In this document: piece by piece, positions 1 through 9,556 of the stretch
Layout of the letters: each line of letters opens with the position of its first letter
How positions within the stretch are numbered: position 1 is the stretch's first letter
Source of the DNA: Paludibacter sp963678465
Lineage (GTDB): Bacteria; Bacteroidota; Bacteroidia; Bacteroidales; Paludibacteraceae
Length of the DNA stretch: 64,000 nt
NCBI GenBank assembly: GCA_963678465.1
Contig: OY782858.1
Location: 1,364,001 to 1,428,000, forward strand
Direction: 5' to 3'
Position numbers and translations under genes: made by a program
Notes under the pieces: generated by a model
What the model was told of the DNA's origin: nothing
The model's database searches: none
The model's input: the letters and a program-made list of their open reading frames with translations, nothing else

Positions 1-897
1 AAAGCAACACCCGACATGCTCAAAGGAATTGATGTATTGGTATATGATATTCAGGATAATGGTTGTCGCTCATTTACATACATAAGCACCATGGGACTAG
101 CGATGGAAGCTGCTGCCGAAAACAATATAGAGTTTGTAGTACTTGACCGTCCTAACCCGCTTGGAGGTCTGAAGATTGAAGGAAATCTGACTGAAGATCC
201 ATTTATTTCGTTTGTAAGTCAGTTTAAAATCCCTTATTTATACGGCCAAACATGCGGTGAGTTAGCCCTTATGCTCAATAAAGAAAACATGTTGGCTAAG
301 CAATGTAAACTAACTGTTGTAAAAATGAAAGGATGGAAACGAAAAATGACCTGGGAAGACACCAAGCTGGAATGGGTGGTAGCTTCGCCACACATCCCCC
401 ACAAACATTCTTCTTATTTCTATCCCGTGACCGGAATCTTAGGTGAGCTTGGTTATGTTTCGATAGGTGTTGGCTACACATTGCCTTTTCAAATTGTCGG
501 AGCTCCATGGATCAATGCCGATAGCCTTACAAACGCATTAAACAAACTGAATCTGCCGGGTATTACCTTCCGTCCTATCCATTTCAAGCCTTTTTATTCA
601 ACTTTCAAGGATGAACATTGTCATGGATCCGAAATTCATATAATGGATTACAAAAAAGCAAACCTTGCAGAAATACAGTTTTATATCATGCAGGAGCTGA
701 ACAAGCTATATCCGGCAAAAGCCGTGTTTGCCAATGCCAACAAGGACAGATTCAACATGTTCGACAAAGTAAGCGGAAGTGATCAGATAAGACTGAAATT
801 TGCCAAAGATCACAATTTTGATGACATAAAAGCCTACTGGAACAAAGACGTTGAAAGCTATCGGAACTTATCGAAAAAATACTATCTGTATCGTTAA
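1..897 (+). CDS. NamZ-type exo-beta-N-acetylmuramidase (DUF1343), 5' partial
   Basis: The reading frame is open from base 1, so the N-terminal part lies outside the window; about 298 codons remain, against roughly 400 for the family. Visible family hallmarks are a VYDIQDNG-type motif followed by a YISTMGLAMEAAAE helix and DRPNPLGG, which match DUF1343 (GH171, NamZ), enzymes that remove terminal MurNAc from peptidoglycan fragments. The C-terminus is complete and ends in a Tyr-rich tail before TAA. Export cannot be judged because the signal region is missing. The next gene starts 28 bases downstream on the same strand and could be co-transcribed. The family call rests on motif recognition; activity on muropeptides is inferred. 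Confidence 0.85.
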   Translation, partial: KATPDMLKGIDVLVYDIQDNGCRSFTYISTMGLAMEAAAENNIEFVVLDRPNPLGGLKIEGNLTEDPFISFVSQFKIPYLYGQTCGELALMLNKENMLAKQCKLTVVKMKGWKRKMTWEDTKLEWVVASPHIPHKHSSYFYPVTGILGELGYVSIGVGYTLPFQIVGAPWINADSLTNALNKLNLPGITFRPIHFKPFYSTFKDEHCHGSEIHIMDYKKANLAEIQFYIMQELNKLYPAKAVFANANKDRFNMFDKVSGSDQIRLKFAKDHNFDDIKAYWNKDVESYRNLSKKYYLYR

Positions 898-925
898 TTA
901 ATTCCATAAACCTATCAAAAATCTA

Positions 926-3742
926 ATGAAATTATTCTTACAGGAAATAGAAAAACAAATCCCCTCCAACCGCATATACACAGATGAAATGCGGCGTTTG
1001 GCATGGGGTACAGATGCCGGATTTTACCGACTGATACCACAAATCGTAATTCACTCCGAAAACGAAGCTGAAATCACACATATTCTGAAAACAGCCAACA
1101 AGCACAACATTCCGGTGACGTTTCGCGCTGCCGGTACCAGCTTATCGGGCCAGGCCATCAGCAATTCAGTACTTGTTATTGCCGGTAAAAACTGGGAGAA
1201 ATACGAAGTTGCAGCCGACAGAAATTCGATAAAACTACAACCCGGTATTGTAGGACAACGAGTAAACGACATCCTGAAGCCCTTCGGAAAAAGATTTCCA
1301 CCCGATCCGGCTTCGGTGAAATCGGCTATGGTGGGAGGAATTATCCAAAACAATGCTTCGGGCATGAGTTGCGGCACACACGAGAACAGTTACAAAACAA
1401 TTATTTCGGCACGACTCATTCTTGCCGATGGGACATTGCTGGATACCGCTGATGCGCAAAGCAAAGCCGATTTTCTTCAGTCGCATCCAGATTTTATTCG
1501 TCGCATCTGCGATTTGCGCGATGCTGTACGAAAAGACAAGGAACTCAGCGAACTTATTGAACGCAAGTACCGAATTAAGAATGTAACAGGGCTCTCCATC
1601 AATCCATTTATTGAATTTGAAGATCCGTTTGACATTATTCTGCATCTGATTGTAGGATCGGAAGGTACTTTGGCATTTCTGGCGGAAGCAACCATGCGCA
1701 CGGTAACCGATTACCCTTTCAAAGCCAGCGCTATGCTTTATTTTCCGAACATGTACGCCGCCTGCGAAGCCGTTACCAAATTAAAGAAAAGTCCGGTGAC
1801 TGCCGTTGAAATGTTCGACAGACAAGCGATACGGTCGGTAGAAGATAAGCCCAACGCTATCCCTGAATTAAAAACGCTACCTGCTGAAGCCGCTGTTTTG
1901 TTGATTAAAACCGAAGCCGACAGTGAGCCTGCTTTGAAGCAATACATTGATGAGGTAACAGAAGTTATTTCAAAATTCGACCTCCTCTATCCTACCCGCT
2001 TCACCGATAAAGCATCGGAATACAATGCTTACTGGACCATGCGTTCGGGCATCTTCCCTACAGTAGGAAGCACACGACCTATAGGCACTACCTGTTTGAT
2101 TGAGGATGTGGCTTTCCAGGTCGATGATTTGCCGGAGGCAACAGCCGATTTGCGCGCATTATTGATAAAACATAATTATTCCGAAGCCGTTATTTACGGA
2201 CACGCGCTCGAAGGCAACTATCATTTCATTTTAAATCAATCGTTTGACTCCACATCTGAAGTTGAGAGATATGAGAATTTAATGAATGATGTCATCGATT
2301 TAGTTGTAGACAAATACAAGGGATCGCTCAAAGCCGAACATGGTACCGGACGAAATATGGCTCCTTTTGTAAAAAGAGAATGGGGCGAAAAAGCATTTCG
2401 GCTTATGCAGGATGTGAAACAACTTTTCGACCCGAAAGGGCTACTTAATCCGGGCGTTATTTTCAACGATGATCCTAACTGTCATCTAAAAAACATAAAA
2501 CCGCTGCCCGAAACTCACGAATTGATTGACAAATGCATCGAATGCGGATTTTGTGAAATAAATTGCGTGAGCAATGGCTTTACACTTTCGTCGCGACAAC
2601 GCATTATTATACAGCGCGAAATCACCCGACTGAAAAAGACAGACGAAAATCCGAACCGACTGAAAGCACTGGAACATGATTTTGTGTATGCAGGTGAAAA
2701 AAGCTGTGCCGGCGATGGACTTTGTGCCACCTCTTGCCCGGTAGGCATCAATGTGGGCGACTACATCCATTTTATTCGCGACACAAATTACGAAAACAAT
2801 GCTGCAGCGCAAAAAATAGGTCAATGGACGGCCGATCATTTTTCGACAATTTCATTCGGTTTAAAAACCACTTTGGGAATTGCTCATGCAACCCGTTCGG
2901 TGATTGGAAAAACAGCTATGGGTGGTATTACCAAAGGACTCAGGTACCTGAGCGCCGACAACATGCCGCTTTGGACTGCTTCGTTGCCGAAACCTGCGCC
3001 ACGTCCTCCCAAACAACAAAAAACAAATAATCCGTTGAAGGTGGTTTATTTTCCGAGTTGTTTGAACCAAATGATGGGCGCTTCACATGATGATCCCGAT
3101 CAGACACCGTTGATGAATAAAATGCTTGGATTATTGAATAAGTCCGGCTACGAAGTTATTTTTCCTGAGAAGATGAATAATCTTTGTTGTGGTACCATTT
3201 GGGAAAGCAAAGGGCTGCCTAAAGTTGCCGATCAAAAATCAGCCGAACTTGAGCTTGCTTTATACAGAGCTTCCGAAAATGGAAAATATCCGGTACTTTG
3301 CGATCAAAGTCCGTGTCTGAACCGCATGCGCCATACAATGCAAAACCTCGATTTATATGAACCTGTTGAATTTATCGACAAATTTTTGCTCGACAAACTC
3401 GAATTTCATCCAACAAGTGAGGCCATTACAATACATGCAACCTGCTCTACAATAAAAATGGGACTTACTGACCGGTTGATAAAAGTGGCTCGTATGTGCA
3501 GTACCAATGTGCTGGTGCCCGATGAAATTGTATGTTGCGGGTTTGCAGGCGACAAAGGATTCACACTCCCTGAACTCAACGAACATGGGCTCAGAAAGCT
3601 TAAATCGCAAATTCAGAAACACGGATCAAAAGTGGGCTACAGCAACAGCCGAACCTGCGAAATAGGATTAGACACCCATGGAGGCATTCCATATATGTCC
3701 ATTGCTTATTTGGTTGATAAATGCACAACAAAAAAGATCTGA
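926..3742 (+). CDS. FAD- and Fe-S-binding dehydrogenase, YdiJ/GlcD-GlpC-like
   Basis: A 938-residue flavoenzyme with an N-terminal FAD-binding PCMH-type domain (RAAGTSLSGQA at about residues 67-77, IVGSEGTLAF near 255), an FAD-oxidase C-terminal domain, then a ferredoxin-like part with two cysteine clusters (CIECGFCEINC from residue 537 and CAGDGLCATSCP from residue 594), and two CCG heterodisulfide-reductase-type motifs (near 755 and 870). This order matches the YdiJ family of D-2-hydroxyacid dehydrogenases (D-lactate or D-2-hydroxyglutarate), which pass electrons to the quinone pool or another carrier. No signal peptide is seen, so a cytoplasmic or inner-face location is expected. All cluster cysteines appear intact. 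The exact substrate cannot be read from the sequence. Confidence 0.9.
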   Translation: MKLFLQEIEKQIPSNRIYTDEMRRLAWGTDAGFYRLIPQIVIHSENEAEITHILKTANKHNIPVTFRAAGTSLSGQAISNSVLVIAGKNWEKYEVAADRNSIKLQPGIVGQRVNDILKPFGKRFPPDPASVKSAMVGGIIQNNASGMSCGTHENSYKTIISARLILADGTLLDTADAQSKADFLQSHPDFIRRICDLRDAVRKDKELSELIERKYRIKNVTGLSINPFIEFEDPFDIILHLIVGSEGTLAFLAEATMRTVTDYPFKASAMLYFPNMYAACEAVTKLKKSPVTAVEMFDRQAIRSVEDKPNAIPELKTLPAEAAVLLIKTEADSEPALKQYIDEVTEVISKFDLLYPTRFTDKASEYNAYWTMRSGIFPTVGSTRPIGTTCLIEDVAFQVDDLPEATADLRALLIKHNYSEAVIYGHALEGNYHFILNQSFDSTSEVERYENLMNDVIDLVVDKYKGSLKAEHGTGRNMAPFVKREWGEKAFRLMQDVKQLFDPKGLLNPGVIFNDDPNCHLKNIKPLPETHELIDKCIECGFCEINCVSNGFTLSSRQRIIIQREITRLKKTDENPNRLKALEHDFVYAGEKSCAGDGLCATSCPVGINVGDYIHFIRDTNYENNAAAQKIGQWTADHFSTISFGLKTTLGIAHATRSVIGKTAMGGITKGLRYLSADNMPLWTASLPKPAPRPPKQQKTNNPLKVVYFPSCLNQMMGASHDDPDQTPLMNKMLGLLNKSGYEVIFPEKMNNLCCGTIWESKGLPKVADQKSAELELALYRASENGKYPVLCDQSPCLNRMRHTMQNLDLYEPVEFIDKFLLDKLEFHPTSEAITIHATCSTIKMGLTDRLIKVARMCSTNVLVPDEIVCCGFAGDKGFTLPELNEHGLRKLKSQIQKHGSKVGYSNSRTCEIGLDTHGGIPYMSIAYLVDKCTTKKI

Positions 3743-3777
3743 TAAACAATGAATTTCGGTAAAACCTATTTTTTCAC

Positions 3778-3785
3778 TATTTTTG
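3778..3785 (+). promoter_or_regulatory. Candidate -7 box for the GHL10 gene
   Basis: TATTTTTG matches the Bacteroidota housekeeping -7 consensus TAnnTTTG and lies 24 bases before the ATG at 3809. No clear -33 TTTG is visible at the expected distance, so this is a moderate call. Confidence 0.4.
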
Positions 3786-3808
3786 TACTAACACATAATT
3801 TATATTGA

Positions 3809-5329
3809 ATGAAAAAAACAATTTTCACCTTACTTATTCTAATCATCTCTATTTCAAATACTTTTTCACAACCTGCAAAGCGTGAAATGCGAGCCGTTTG
3901 GATAGCTTCTGTGGCCAATATCGACTGGCCAAGCCAGCGCAACCTTACTCCCAAAGCTCAACGCGAAGAAATGCGAAAAATGCTTGATGAGTTTAGCAAA
4001 GCTAACATAAATTCAATCGTGTTGCAAATCCGTCCAACAGCCGACGCATTTTATCCATCAACACTCGAACCATGGTCGCACTGGCTCACAGGCAAACAAG
4101 GTGTTCGCCCCAACGAATTTTACGATCCGCTACAGTTTGTTATAGAGGAAGCCCACAAGCGTTGTATCGAAGTCCACGTTTGGCTCAATCCGTACCGTGT
4201 AACCAACAGTGACAATATCAATATACTCAGCAAAGATCATTTATATTTCAAAAACAAAGATCTTTTTGTGAAATACGGAGGAAAATACTATTTCGATCCG
4301 GGATTGGATGAAACCCGTGATTTTTTGAATCGCGTTGTTGAAGATATCGTTGAGCGTTACGATATTGATGCCATTCACTTCGACGATTATTTTTATCCTT
4401 ACCGTGTTGCCAACGAAGAGTTTCCGGATGATAAATCGTTCAAAAAAAATCCACGTGGCTTTGCTCCTAACCAAAAAGATGACTGGAGAAGAAATAATGT
4501 TAACCTTGTAATTGCCGAACTACAGCAAACAATCAAAAACCTTAAACCCTGGGTTGAATTCGGCATTTCGCCTTTTGGTGTGTGGCGAAACAACGACGTG
4601 GACCCACGCGGTTCAGCTACAAAAGCAGGAGTTCAAAACTACGATGACTTGTACGCCGACATTCTTAAATGGCTACAGGAAGGAACAATCGACTATGTGG
4701 TTCCTCAGCTTTACTGGGAAATTGGGAAAAAAGTGGCCGACTACGAAGTACTCGTTAAATGGTGGAGCGAAAACTCATTTGGCAAAAATTTATACATCGG
4801 GTTGAATGCTTCACAGTTAGGTGCCGAAAAGGTAGCAGCTTCATGGCGCACAGGAAATGAGTTGGCACGTCAGCTTACTATGAACAAAAAACATCCGCAA
4901 GTAGATGGAGCAGTTTATTTCAGTGCTGTAGGATTGATGAAGAATAAGCAGGGACTAAGGGACACCCTGATCAACAATTATTATAAATATCCAGCACTTT
5001 GCCCTATCAACCGCAATATTAAAGGCGAACCTTCGGCTCAACCTCAAAATATCCGCACTCTTAAAGATGGCGACGATGCCTATCTTATCTGGGATCATGT
5101 GAACGAAGAAGCAGGTTGCAAAGTAGCGTATTATGTGGTGTATGCTTTTAAGGGCAAAAAGGTGGGCGACCTGAACGATCCTTCGGCCATAGTAGCCCGC
5201 ACTACCGACAACTGTATTGATTTACGGGAGTTGAGAAAATTCAAAGGGAATTATACATTTGTGGTGACAGCCATCAACCGCTACAAACACGAAAGTATCC
5301 CTACACATGGAGTGACAAGAAAATTATAG
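3809..5329 (+). CDS. Secreted GHL10-family glycosyl hydrolase-like protein
   Basis: This 506-residue protein begins with a signal peptide (about residues 1-21, ending FSQ) and then a TIM-barrel of the glycosyl-hydrolase-like 10 family (DUF187, YngK type): MRAVWIASVANIDWPS near residue 27, VLQIRPTADAFYPS, HFDDYFYPYR, GISPFGVWRN and DYVVPQLYWEIG appear in order. The last ~90 residues look like a fibronectin-III-like domain. Family members act on cell-wall or exopolysaccharide glycans, but the substrate here is not known. It follows the YdiJ-like gene by 66 bases and has its own candidate promoter. A long hairpin follows its stop codon. Nearness to a NamZ-like muramidase makes a cell-wall glycan plausible, which is inference only. 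Confidence 0.85.
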   Translation: MKKTIFTLLILIISISNTFSQPAKREMRAVWIASVANIDWPSQRNLTPKAQREEMRKMLDEFSKANINSIVLQIRPTADAFYPSTLEPWSHWLTGKQGVRPNEFYDPLQFVIEEAHKRCIEVHVWLNPYRVTNSDNINILSKDHLYFKNKDLFVKYGGKYYFDPGLDETRDFLNRVVEDIVERYDIDAIHFDDYFYPYRVANEEFPDDKSFKKNPRGFAPNQKDDWRRNNVNLVIAELQQTIKNLKPWVEFGISPFGVWRNNDVDPRGSATKAGVQNYDDLYADILKWLQEGTIDYVVPQLYWEIGKKVADYEVLVKWWSENSFGKNLYIGLNASQLGAEKVAASWRTGNELARQLTMNKKHPQVDGAVYFSAVGLMKNKQGLRDTLINNYYKYPALCPINRNIKGEPSAQPQNIRTLKDGDDAYLIWDHVNEEAGCKVAYYVVYAFKGKKVGDLNDPSAIVARTTDNCIDLRELRKFKGNYTFVVTAINRYKHESIPTHGVTRKL

Positions 5330-5347
5330 AGAAATACTTTTAGTAAT

Positions 5348-5422
5348 AAAAAAAGGAACACGAATAAGCTGATAATAAATAAGTTTGAATCTTAAATCAG
5401 AAATTATACGTGTTCCTTTTTT
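5348..5422. terminator. Long stem-loop terminator after the GHL10 gene
   Basis: Arms AAAAAAGGAACACG (from 5349) and CGTGTTCCTTTTTT (5409-5422) are complementary, with a second inner pairing CTGAT (5369-5373)/ATCAG (5396-5400). An A-run on one side and a T-run on the other make it usable on both strands. It separates GHL10 from folC. Confidence 0.7.
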
Positions 5423-5485
5423 CAAATTCGCCACCAATACAATTGAGTAAAAAATATTGATTATCCACAATTAATGACCTGCAAT

Positions 5486-6766
5486 ATGTCCTACGAACAG
5501 ACGCTTCAATATCTTTACGATCGGCTTCCCGTTTTTCACAACATAGGTTCGGCAGCCTACAAGCCCGGACTCGACAACACCGTTCGCTTGATGAAAGCCC
5601 TAAATAATCCACATCAACGATTGAAAACCATTCATGTGGCAGGCACCAACGGAAAAGGCTCAGTATCGCATTGGTTGGCTGCTATATTTCAGTCGGCAGG
5701 TTACAAAACAGGTTTATACACTTCGCCGCATTTGGTCGATTTTGGCGAACGCATACGTGTGAATGGACAAATGATAGAAAAACAATACGTTATCAATTTT
5801 GTAGAGGCGAACAAATCACTGTTCGACAGCATTCAGCCTTCGTTTTTTGAAGTCACCATGGCCATGGCTTTCAAATATTTTGCCGATGAAAATGTAGACA
5901 TTGCCATCGTGGAAGTTGGATTGGGCGGACGCCTTGACAGTACAAATATCATCGCACCTTTACTCTCGGTAATTACAAACATAAGTTTCGATCATGTAGG
6001 ATTTCTGGGCGATACGCTTGCTAAGATAGCATTCGAAAAAGCAGGAATCATCAAGCCAAACACACCCGTAGTAGTTGGAGAATGGGTTCCCGAAACCCGG
6101 GTTGTATTCGAACAAAAAGCCTTGGAAATGAACAGCCCATTGTTTACTCCGGATGATGAATTGCAATTTGAAACCTACGAAAACGGAAAAATGCTTTGCA
6201 AAACATCAGAAGGAGCACATTACGTTTCGGGACTTACGGGCATCTATCAATTAAAAAATCTGGCTACTTTGCTGAAAGCCATTGATGTTTTTCGTGAAAT
6301 TCCTGACAGCTCTTTCAATATCGACGAAGCATCGTTGCGAAAAGGCATTGAACAGGTAGTGGAACTTACCGGCCTGCGTGGTCGTTGGGAAATGTTACAG
6401 ACTTCGCCCTGCGTAGTGGTTGATACGGGCCATAATGTAGGAGGAATTACTTATGTAGTGGAACAACTGAAACAACAAAGTTTCGACCACTTACATATCG
6501 TTATCGGCATGGTGAACGATAAAGACATCAATTATGTGCTTGATTTATTGCCGCGAGATGCTGAATATTACTTCACACAAGCCAATGTTGCACGTGCTTT
6601 AGCTGCCAATGAAATGAAAGCACAAGCCGAAAAACACGGTTTAGTTGGTAATGCGTATACTTCGGTTCAGGAAGCGGTGGATGCGGCTGAAAAAAATGCG
6701 TCCAACACCGATTTTATATTTATCGGCGGCAGTAACTTTGTTGTAGGCGAAGCATTGAAACCCTGA
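5486..6766 (+). CDS. folC: Dihydrofolate synthase / folylpolyglutamate synthase
   Basis: FolC adds glutamate to dihydropteroate and then to folates in the cytoplasm. The Mur-ligase-type P-loop GTNGKGSVSH is near residue 55, followed by TSPHLVDFGERIRVNG, the EVTMAMAF helix, IVEVGLGGRLDSTN and NISFDHVGFLGDT, and a C-terminal ligase domain with VVDTGHNVGG. A start at 5474 is also possible, but the ATG at 5486 puts MSYEQTL at the usual family N-terminus. Length (about 426) is normal. The gene stands alone between a terminator and a gap of about 300 bases. No intrinsic terminator is evident after it. Confidence 0.95.
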   Translation: MSYEQTLQYLYDRLPVFHNIGSAAYKPGLDNTVRLMKALNNPHQRLKTIHVAGTNGKGSVSHWLAAIFQSAGYKTGLYTSPHLVDFGERIRVNGQMIEKQYVINFVEANKSLFDSIQPSFFEVTMAMAFKYFADENVDIAIVEVGLGGRLDSTNIIAPLLSVITNISFDHVGFLGDTLAKIAFEKAGIIKPNTPVVVGEWVPETRVVFEQKALEMNSPLFTPDDELQFETYENGKMLCKTSEGAHYVSGLTGIYQLKNLATLLKAIDVFREIPDSSFNIDEASLRKGIEQVVELTGLRGRWEMLQTSPCVVVDTGHNVGGITYVVEQLKQQSFDHLHIVIGMVNDKDINYVLDLLPRDAEYYFTQANVARALAANEMKAQAEKHGLVGNAYTSVQEAVDAAEKNASNTDFIFIGGSNFVVGEALKP

Positions 6767-7075
6767 TTTTTAATTATTTCGTTGTATAATTCTACGATTG
6801 ATGTAGTAAACAATGTATGCTTCCACACCTCGGAACTCATTGGTTTCAGCAATAACTGTATCTTTATTTGCAATACATCTTCCTTTCTACTCTTGAGGGC
6901 TAATTTTGACTCCTCACTTTTGCTAATTTATCAAATGAATAAATGATACAACATTGTAAACCAATTGCAATCATTTCATAACAACACATTTATATTTTTG
7001 CATTATTCTTTCGGACGATAATAATTACTTATACACCCGCAAAGTAAAAGCATCTATAAATTTGATATTTGTTGT
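6767..7075. other. 309-base gene-free stretch before the DedA gene
   Basis: AT-rich sequence without a supported gene. It carries two TAnnTTTG matches: TATTTTTG at 6993-7000, with ATTG at 6964-6967 upstream (25-base spacer, slightly long), and TAAATTTG at 7057-7064, very close to the ATG at 7076. Either could serve the DedA-GT4 pair. A short minus-strand reading frame overlapping the folC end has no recognisable features. Confidence 0.5.
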
Positions 7076-7690
7076 ATGACCGATGAATTCATTTCCGGCA
7101 TTGCTCAATACGGTTATCTTGCTGTATTCCTGCTAGTTTTCTTACAGGAAATTGGTTTTCCAAGTCCTATCCCCAATGAGTTTGTACTCCTGTTTTCGGG
7201 TTATCTATCGTATACTGGTATTATAAATGCACCGTTGGCTATCCTCACCGCTATAGGTGGCGATTTACTGGCTGGAACAATATTATTTCTTCTCTTCTAC
7301 TTTTTCCGAAAATTCATACGTCAACGAAAACCCAGGTGGCTGTCCTACCCTGCCAAAAAGCTGGAACGAATCTCACTGCAAATCAATCAGAAAGGAACAG
7401 CAGGAATTTTTATTGGTCGGATGACGCCTTTTATAAGAGGCTATGTTGCCGTTCTATGTGGTTTATTAAGGGTTACTCCTCTGAAATACAGCACTGCGTT
7501 ACTTCTTTCTTCGATGGCATGGGCAACGTGTTATGTAGGTATCGGTTATTTTATTGGTCCTTATCAGCACTTACTCCTTAACAGTGATCAAAATTTACAG
7601 ATATTGTTGATATTGGTTCCACTATTTATTATCCTCCTGTTTTTCCTTTTTCAATTTATAAAAAAGATATTTCCCATTTCAAAACAATAA
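7076..7690 (+). CDS. DedA family integral membrane protein
   Basis: The 204 residues contain several hydrophobic segments and the DedA/VTT signature: an early E-x-GFPSP-x-PNEFVLLFSGYL stretch (about residues 24-44), then GRMTPFIRGYVAVLCG (about 118-133) containing the conserved Arg residues of the family. DedA proteins act as inner-membrane lipid flippases/transporters (undecaprenyl phosphate or phospholipid recycling). The GT4 gene starts only 13 bases downstream, so the two are very likely one transcript and may work on a common lipid or lipid-linked glycan; that link is inference. The cargo cannot be read from the sequence. Confidence 0.9.
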   Translation: MTDEFISGIAQYGYLAVFLLVFLQEIGFPSPIPNEFVLLFSGYLSYTGIINAPLAILTAIGGDLLAGTILFLLFYFFRKFIRQRKPRWLSYPAKKLERISLQINQKGTAGIFIGRMTPFIRGYVAVLCGLLRVTPLKYSTALLLSSMAWATCYVGIGYFIGPYQHLLLNSDQNLQILLILVPLFIILLFFLFQFIKKIFPISKQ

Positions 7691-7703
7691 AAATAAAATA
7701 GTT

Positions 7704-8741
7704 ATGAAAATACATGTGGTATCCGAAACAGAATATATGGTCAGAGGGAATGGTGTACACACGGCATTTGTAGATCATGTGGAATTACTAAAGTCAGAAA
7801 ATGATGTTGAGATTATAGTTAACAACAAAGGAAAAGGTGATGTAATGCACTGCCACACTTATGGTCCATATTATTTTCTGAAGGGATTGAGATATAGGAA
7901 CCGACGAGTACATACAGTACACGTTATCCCCGACTCCATCAAAGGGTCACTACCGGCCTGGAAGTTGTTGATGCCTTTTGTTAATTTCTATTTCAAACAA
8001 GTATATTCATACGCCGACGTATGTATAGCTATTTCGCCAATGGTAAAAGAAGCCATACAGCAGACAGGAGCTAAAACCAGGATAGTAAGCATCAGTAATC
8101 CTATCAACACCGAAAAATGGAAAAGAACTGATGAAAACAGGAGAAAGGGACGGGATTTATTGGGGATAAGGAATGAAGAGTTTGTGGTGCTGGGAGTGGG
8201 TCAACTGCAGGCACGCAAAGGGGTTGAAGATTTTATCGACATTGCAACAGCCATTCCCGGAGCTGAATTTGTTTGGGTAGGTGGGCGTCCGTTCGGAGCC
8301 ATGACCGAGGGAATTTCCAGGATAAACGACAGGATAGAATCGGCTCCTGAAAACATTCACTTTAGTGGCATGGTTGATCTGGAAATTATGCCGTTGATGT
8401 ATGCCGCTGCGGATGTATTGCTTTTCACATCCTATCAGGAAAACTGCCCGCTTGCCCCCATCGAAGCTGCGGCCAGTGGAATGCCGGTTATATTCAGAGA
8501 TATCGAAGAATATAAAGCACTTTACGACCATCCCTATCTGAGCGCTGCCTCTACTCACGATTTTATTGAAACGACAAATAAACTGATGACCAATCAGGCT
8601 TTTTACTCTGATGGCCTTGCTATTTCGAAGCAACTTATCACGCAGTTCAATCAAAGTATAATACGACAAAAACTGCTGAGTGTTTACGAAGGTTTGCACC
8701 GAACGTCCGGTGAATCGATACAAGTAGCTCAACTGATATGA
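7704..8741 (+). CDS. GT4 family glycosyltransferase
   Basis: A 345-residue retaining GT-B enzyme. The N-terminal half has the GNGVHTAF loop and an MHCHTYGPYYF segment; the C-terminal half has GVGQLQARKGVEDFI, the sugar-nucleotide-binding region typical of GT4, and an E-x7-E motif in ENCPLAPIEAAASGMPVIF. There is no signal or membrane span, so it would act at the inner face of the membrane. It forms a tight pair with the upstream DedA gene (13-base gap), suggesting glycosylation of a membrane lipid or polyprenyl carrier. Donor and acceptor are unknown. An inverted repeat follows the stop codon. Confidence 0.88.
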   Translation: MKIHVVSETEYMVRGNGVHTAFVDHVELLKSENDVEIIVNNKGKGDVMHCHTYGPYYFLKGLRYRNRRVHTVHVIPDSIKGSLPAWKLLMPFVNFYFKQVYSYADVCIAISPMVKEAIQQTGAKTRIVSISNPINTEKWKRTDENRRKGRDLLGIRNEEFVVLGVGQLQARKGVEDFIDIATAIPGAEFVWVGGRPFGAMTEGISRINDRIESAPENIHFSGMVDLEIMPLMYAAADVLLFTSYQENCPLAPIEAAASGMPVIFRDIEEYKALYDHPYLSAASTHDFIETTNKLMTNQAFYSDGLAISKQLITQFNQSIIRQKLLSVYEGLHRTSGESIQVAQLI

Positions 8742-8749
8742 TAAGTGAG

Positions 8750-8782
8750 AATAGTGTAAAAACTATAAGTGTTTACACTATT
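8750..8782. repeat. Inverted repeat after the GT4 gene
   Basis: Perfect 11-bp arms AATAGTGTAAA (8750-8760) and TTTACACTATT (8772-8782) with an 11-base loop, nine bases past the GT4 stop codon. There is no following T-run, so it may be a weak terminator, an mRNA-stabilising stem or a protein-binding palindrome. Confidence 0.6.
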
Positions 8783-8920
8783 AATACAATTGAAGAAAAT
8801 TGTACAACGATCAACTAAATAGAAATATAAAATTCCTCGCATAAATATATTCTTTTACTGCATTTTACATTACAAAACAGAAAGAAAACTTCAGCCTTCA
8901 GCACAAGACTTTTTGAGTGT

Positions 8921-8953
8921 TTTGAGATTTTATACATTTTTTCATTACATTTG
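8921..8953 (+). promoter_or_regulatory. Housekeeping-type promoter of the ECF sigma gene
   Basis: TTTG at 8921-8924 and TACATTTG at 8946-8953 with a 21-base spacer fit the Bacteroidota -33/-7 consensus (TTTG, TAnnTTTG). The ATG at 8978 lies 24 bases past the -7 box. The box overlaps the alternative TTG codon at 8951, which argues that translation starts at 8978. Confidence 0.7.
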
Positions 8954-8977
8954 TCACGGTTTTTCAAGCTTAATCTG

Positions 8978-9556
8978 ATGTTTAATACTAATAACCCTGA
9001 TACTCTTGGCGACGATGAGGCTCTGATTCTTTTATCAAAACAAAAGGACAAAGAGGCATTTACGATCATCTATCAAAAGTACCATCAATATCTTTATGCA
9101 TTAGCATATCGTTTTCTGAAAGATAGCGATATGGCAGAAGATGCTGTGCAACAGGTATTTGTTAAGTTTTGGGAACTTATCCACGAAATAGAAGTAGACA
9201 TCAGCCTGAAAAACTACCTTTATAGCATGACCAAAAATCATATTCTGAATCAGTTCAGAAAACACAAGGAAACCATTTCGCTGAACTACATAAATGCGCA
9301 GGCTGAATTTACAGATGATACAGATATAATAAAAGCAATGGAAGACGTGGAACTTGCAAGTATGCTGCGCAAAGGTATCGATGGTTTACCCCATCAAAAG
9401 AAAGACATTTGCAAAATGAAAATCGATGATCATAAAAGCAACCAGGAAATTGCAGACGAAATGGGATTGAGCATCAACACCGTAAAATCCCACTATCAGG
9501 AAGCAATAAAAATGCTGCGTATATATTTTAAACAAATAAAATTGATGTTTTTTTGA
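8978..9556 (+). CDS. ECF-type RNA polymerase sigma-70 factor
   Basis: A 192-residue sigma factor with region 2 (FTIIYQKYHQYLYALAYRFL, then DMAEDAVQQVFVKFWE) and region 4 with a helix-turn-helix (SNQEIADEMGLSINTVKSHYQEAIKMLR). It should direct RNA polymerase to the promoter of the linked SusC operon. A TTG start at 8951 would add nine residues but lies inside the promoter -7 box. FecR follows 69 bases downstream, giving the usual sigma/anti-sigma arrangement. The frame ends in a T-run that forms the first copy of a 16-bp direct repeat. Confidence 0.93.
   Translation: MFNTNNPDTLGDDEALILLSKQKDKEAFTIIYQKYHQYLYALAYRFLKDSDMAEDAVQQVFVKFWELIHEIEVDISLKNYLYSMTKNHILNQFRKHKETISLNYINAQAEFTDDTDIIKAMEDVELASMLRKGIDGLPHQKKDICKMKIDDHKSNQEIADEMGLSINTVKSHYQEAIKMLRIYFKQIKLMFF

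Noticed and set aside
2722..3030. 102-codon frame within the YdiJ-like gene
   Set aside because: Out-of-frame shadow inside an intact 938-residue protein.
8157..8732. 191-codon minus-strand frame opposite the GT4 gene
   Set aside because: Antisense shadow of a well-supported glycosyltransferase; no family motifs.
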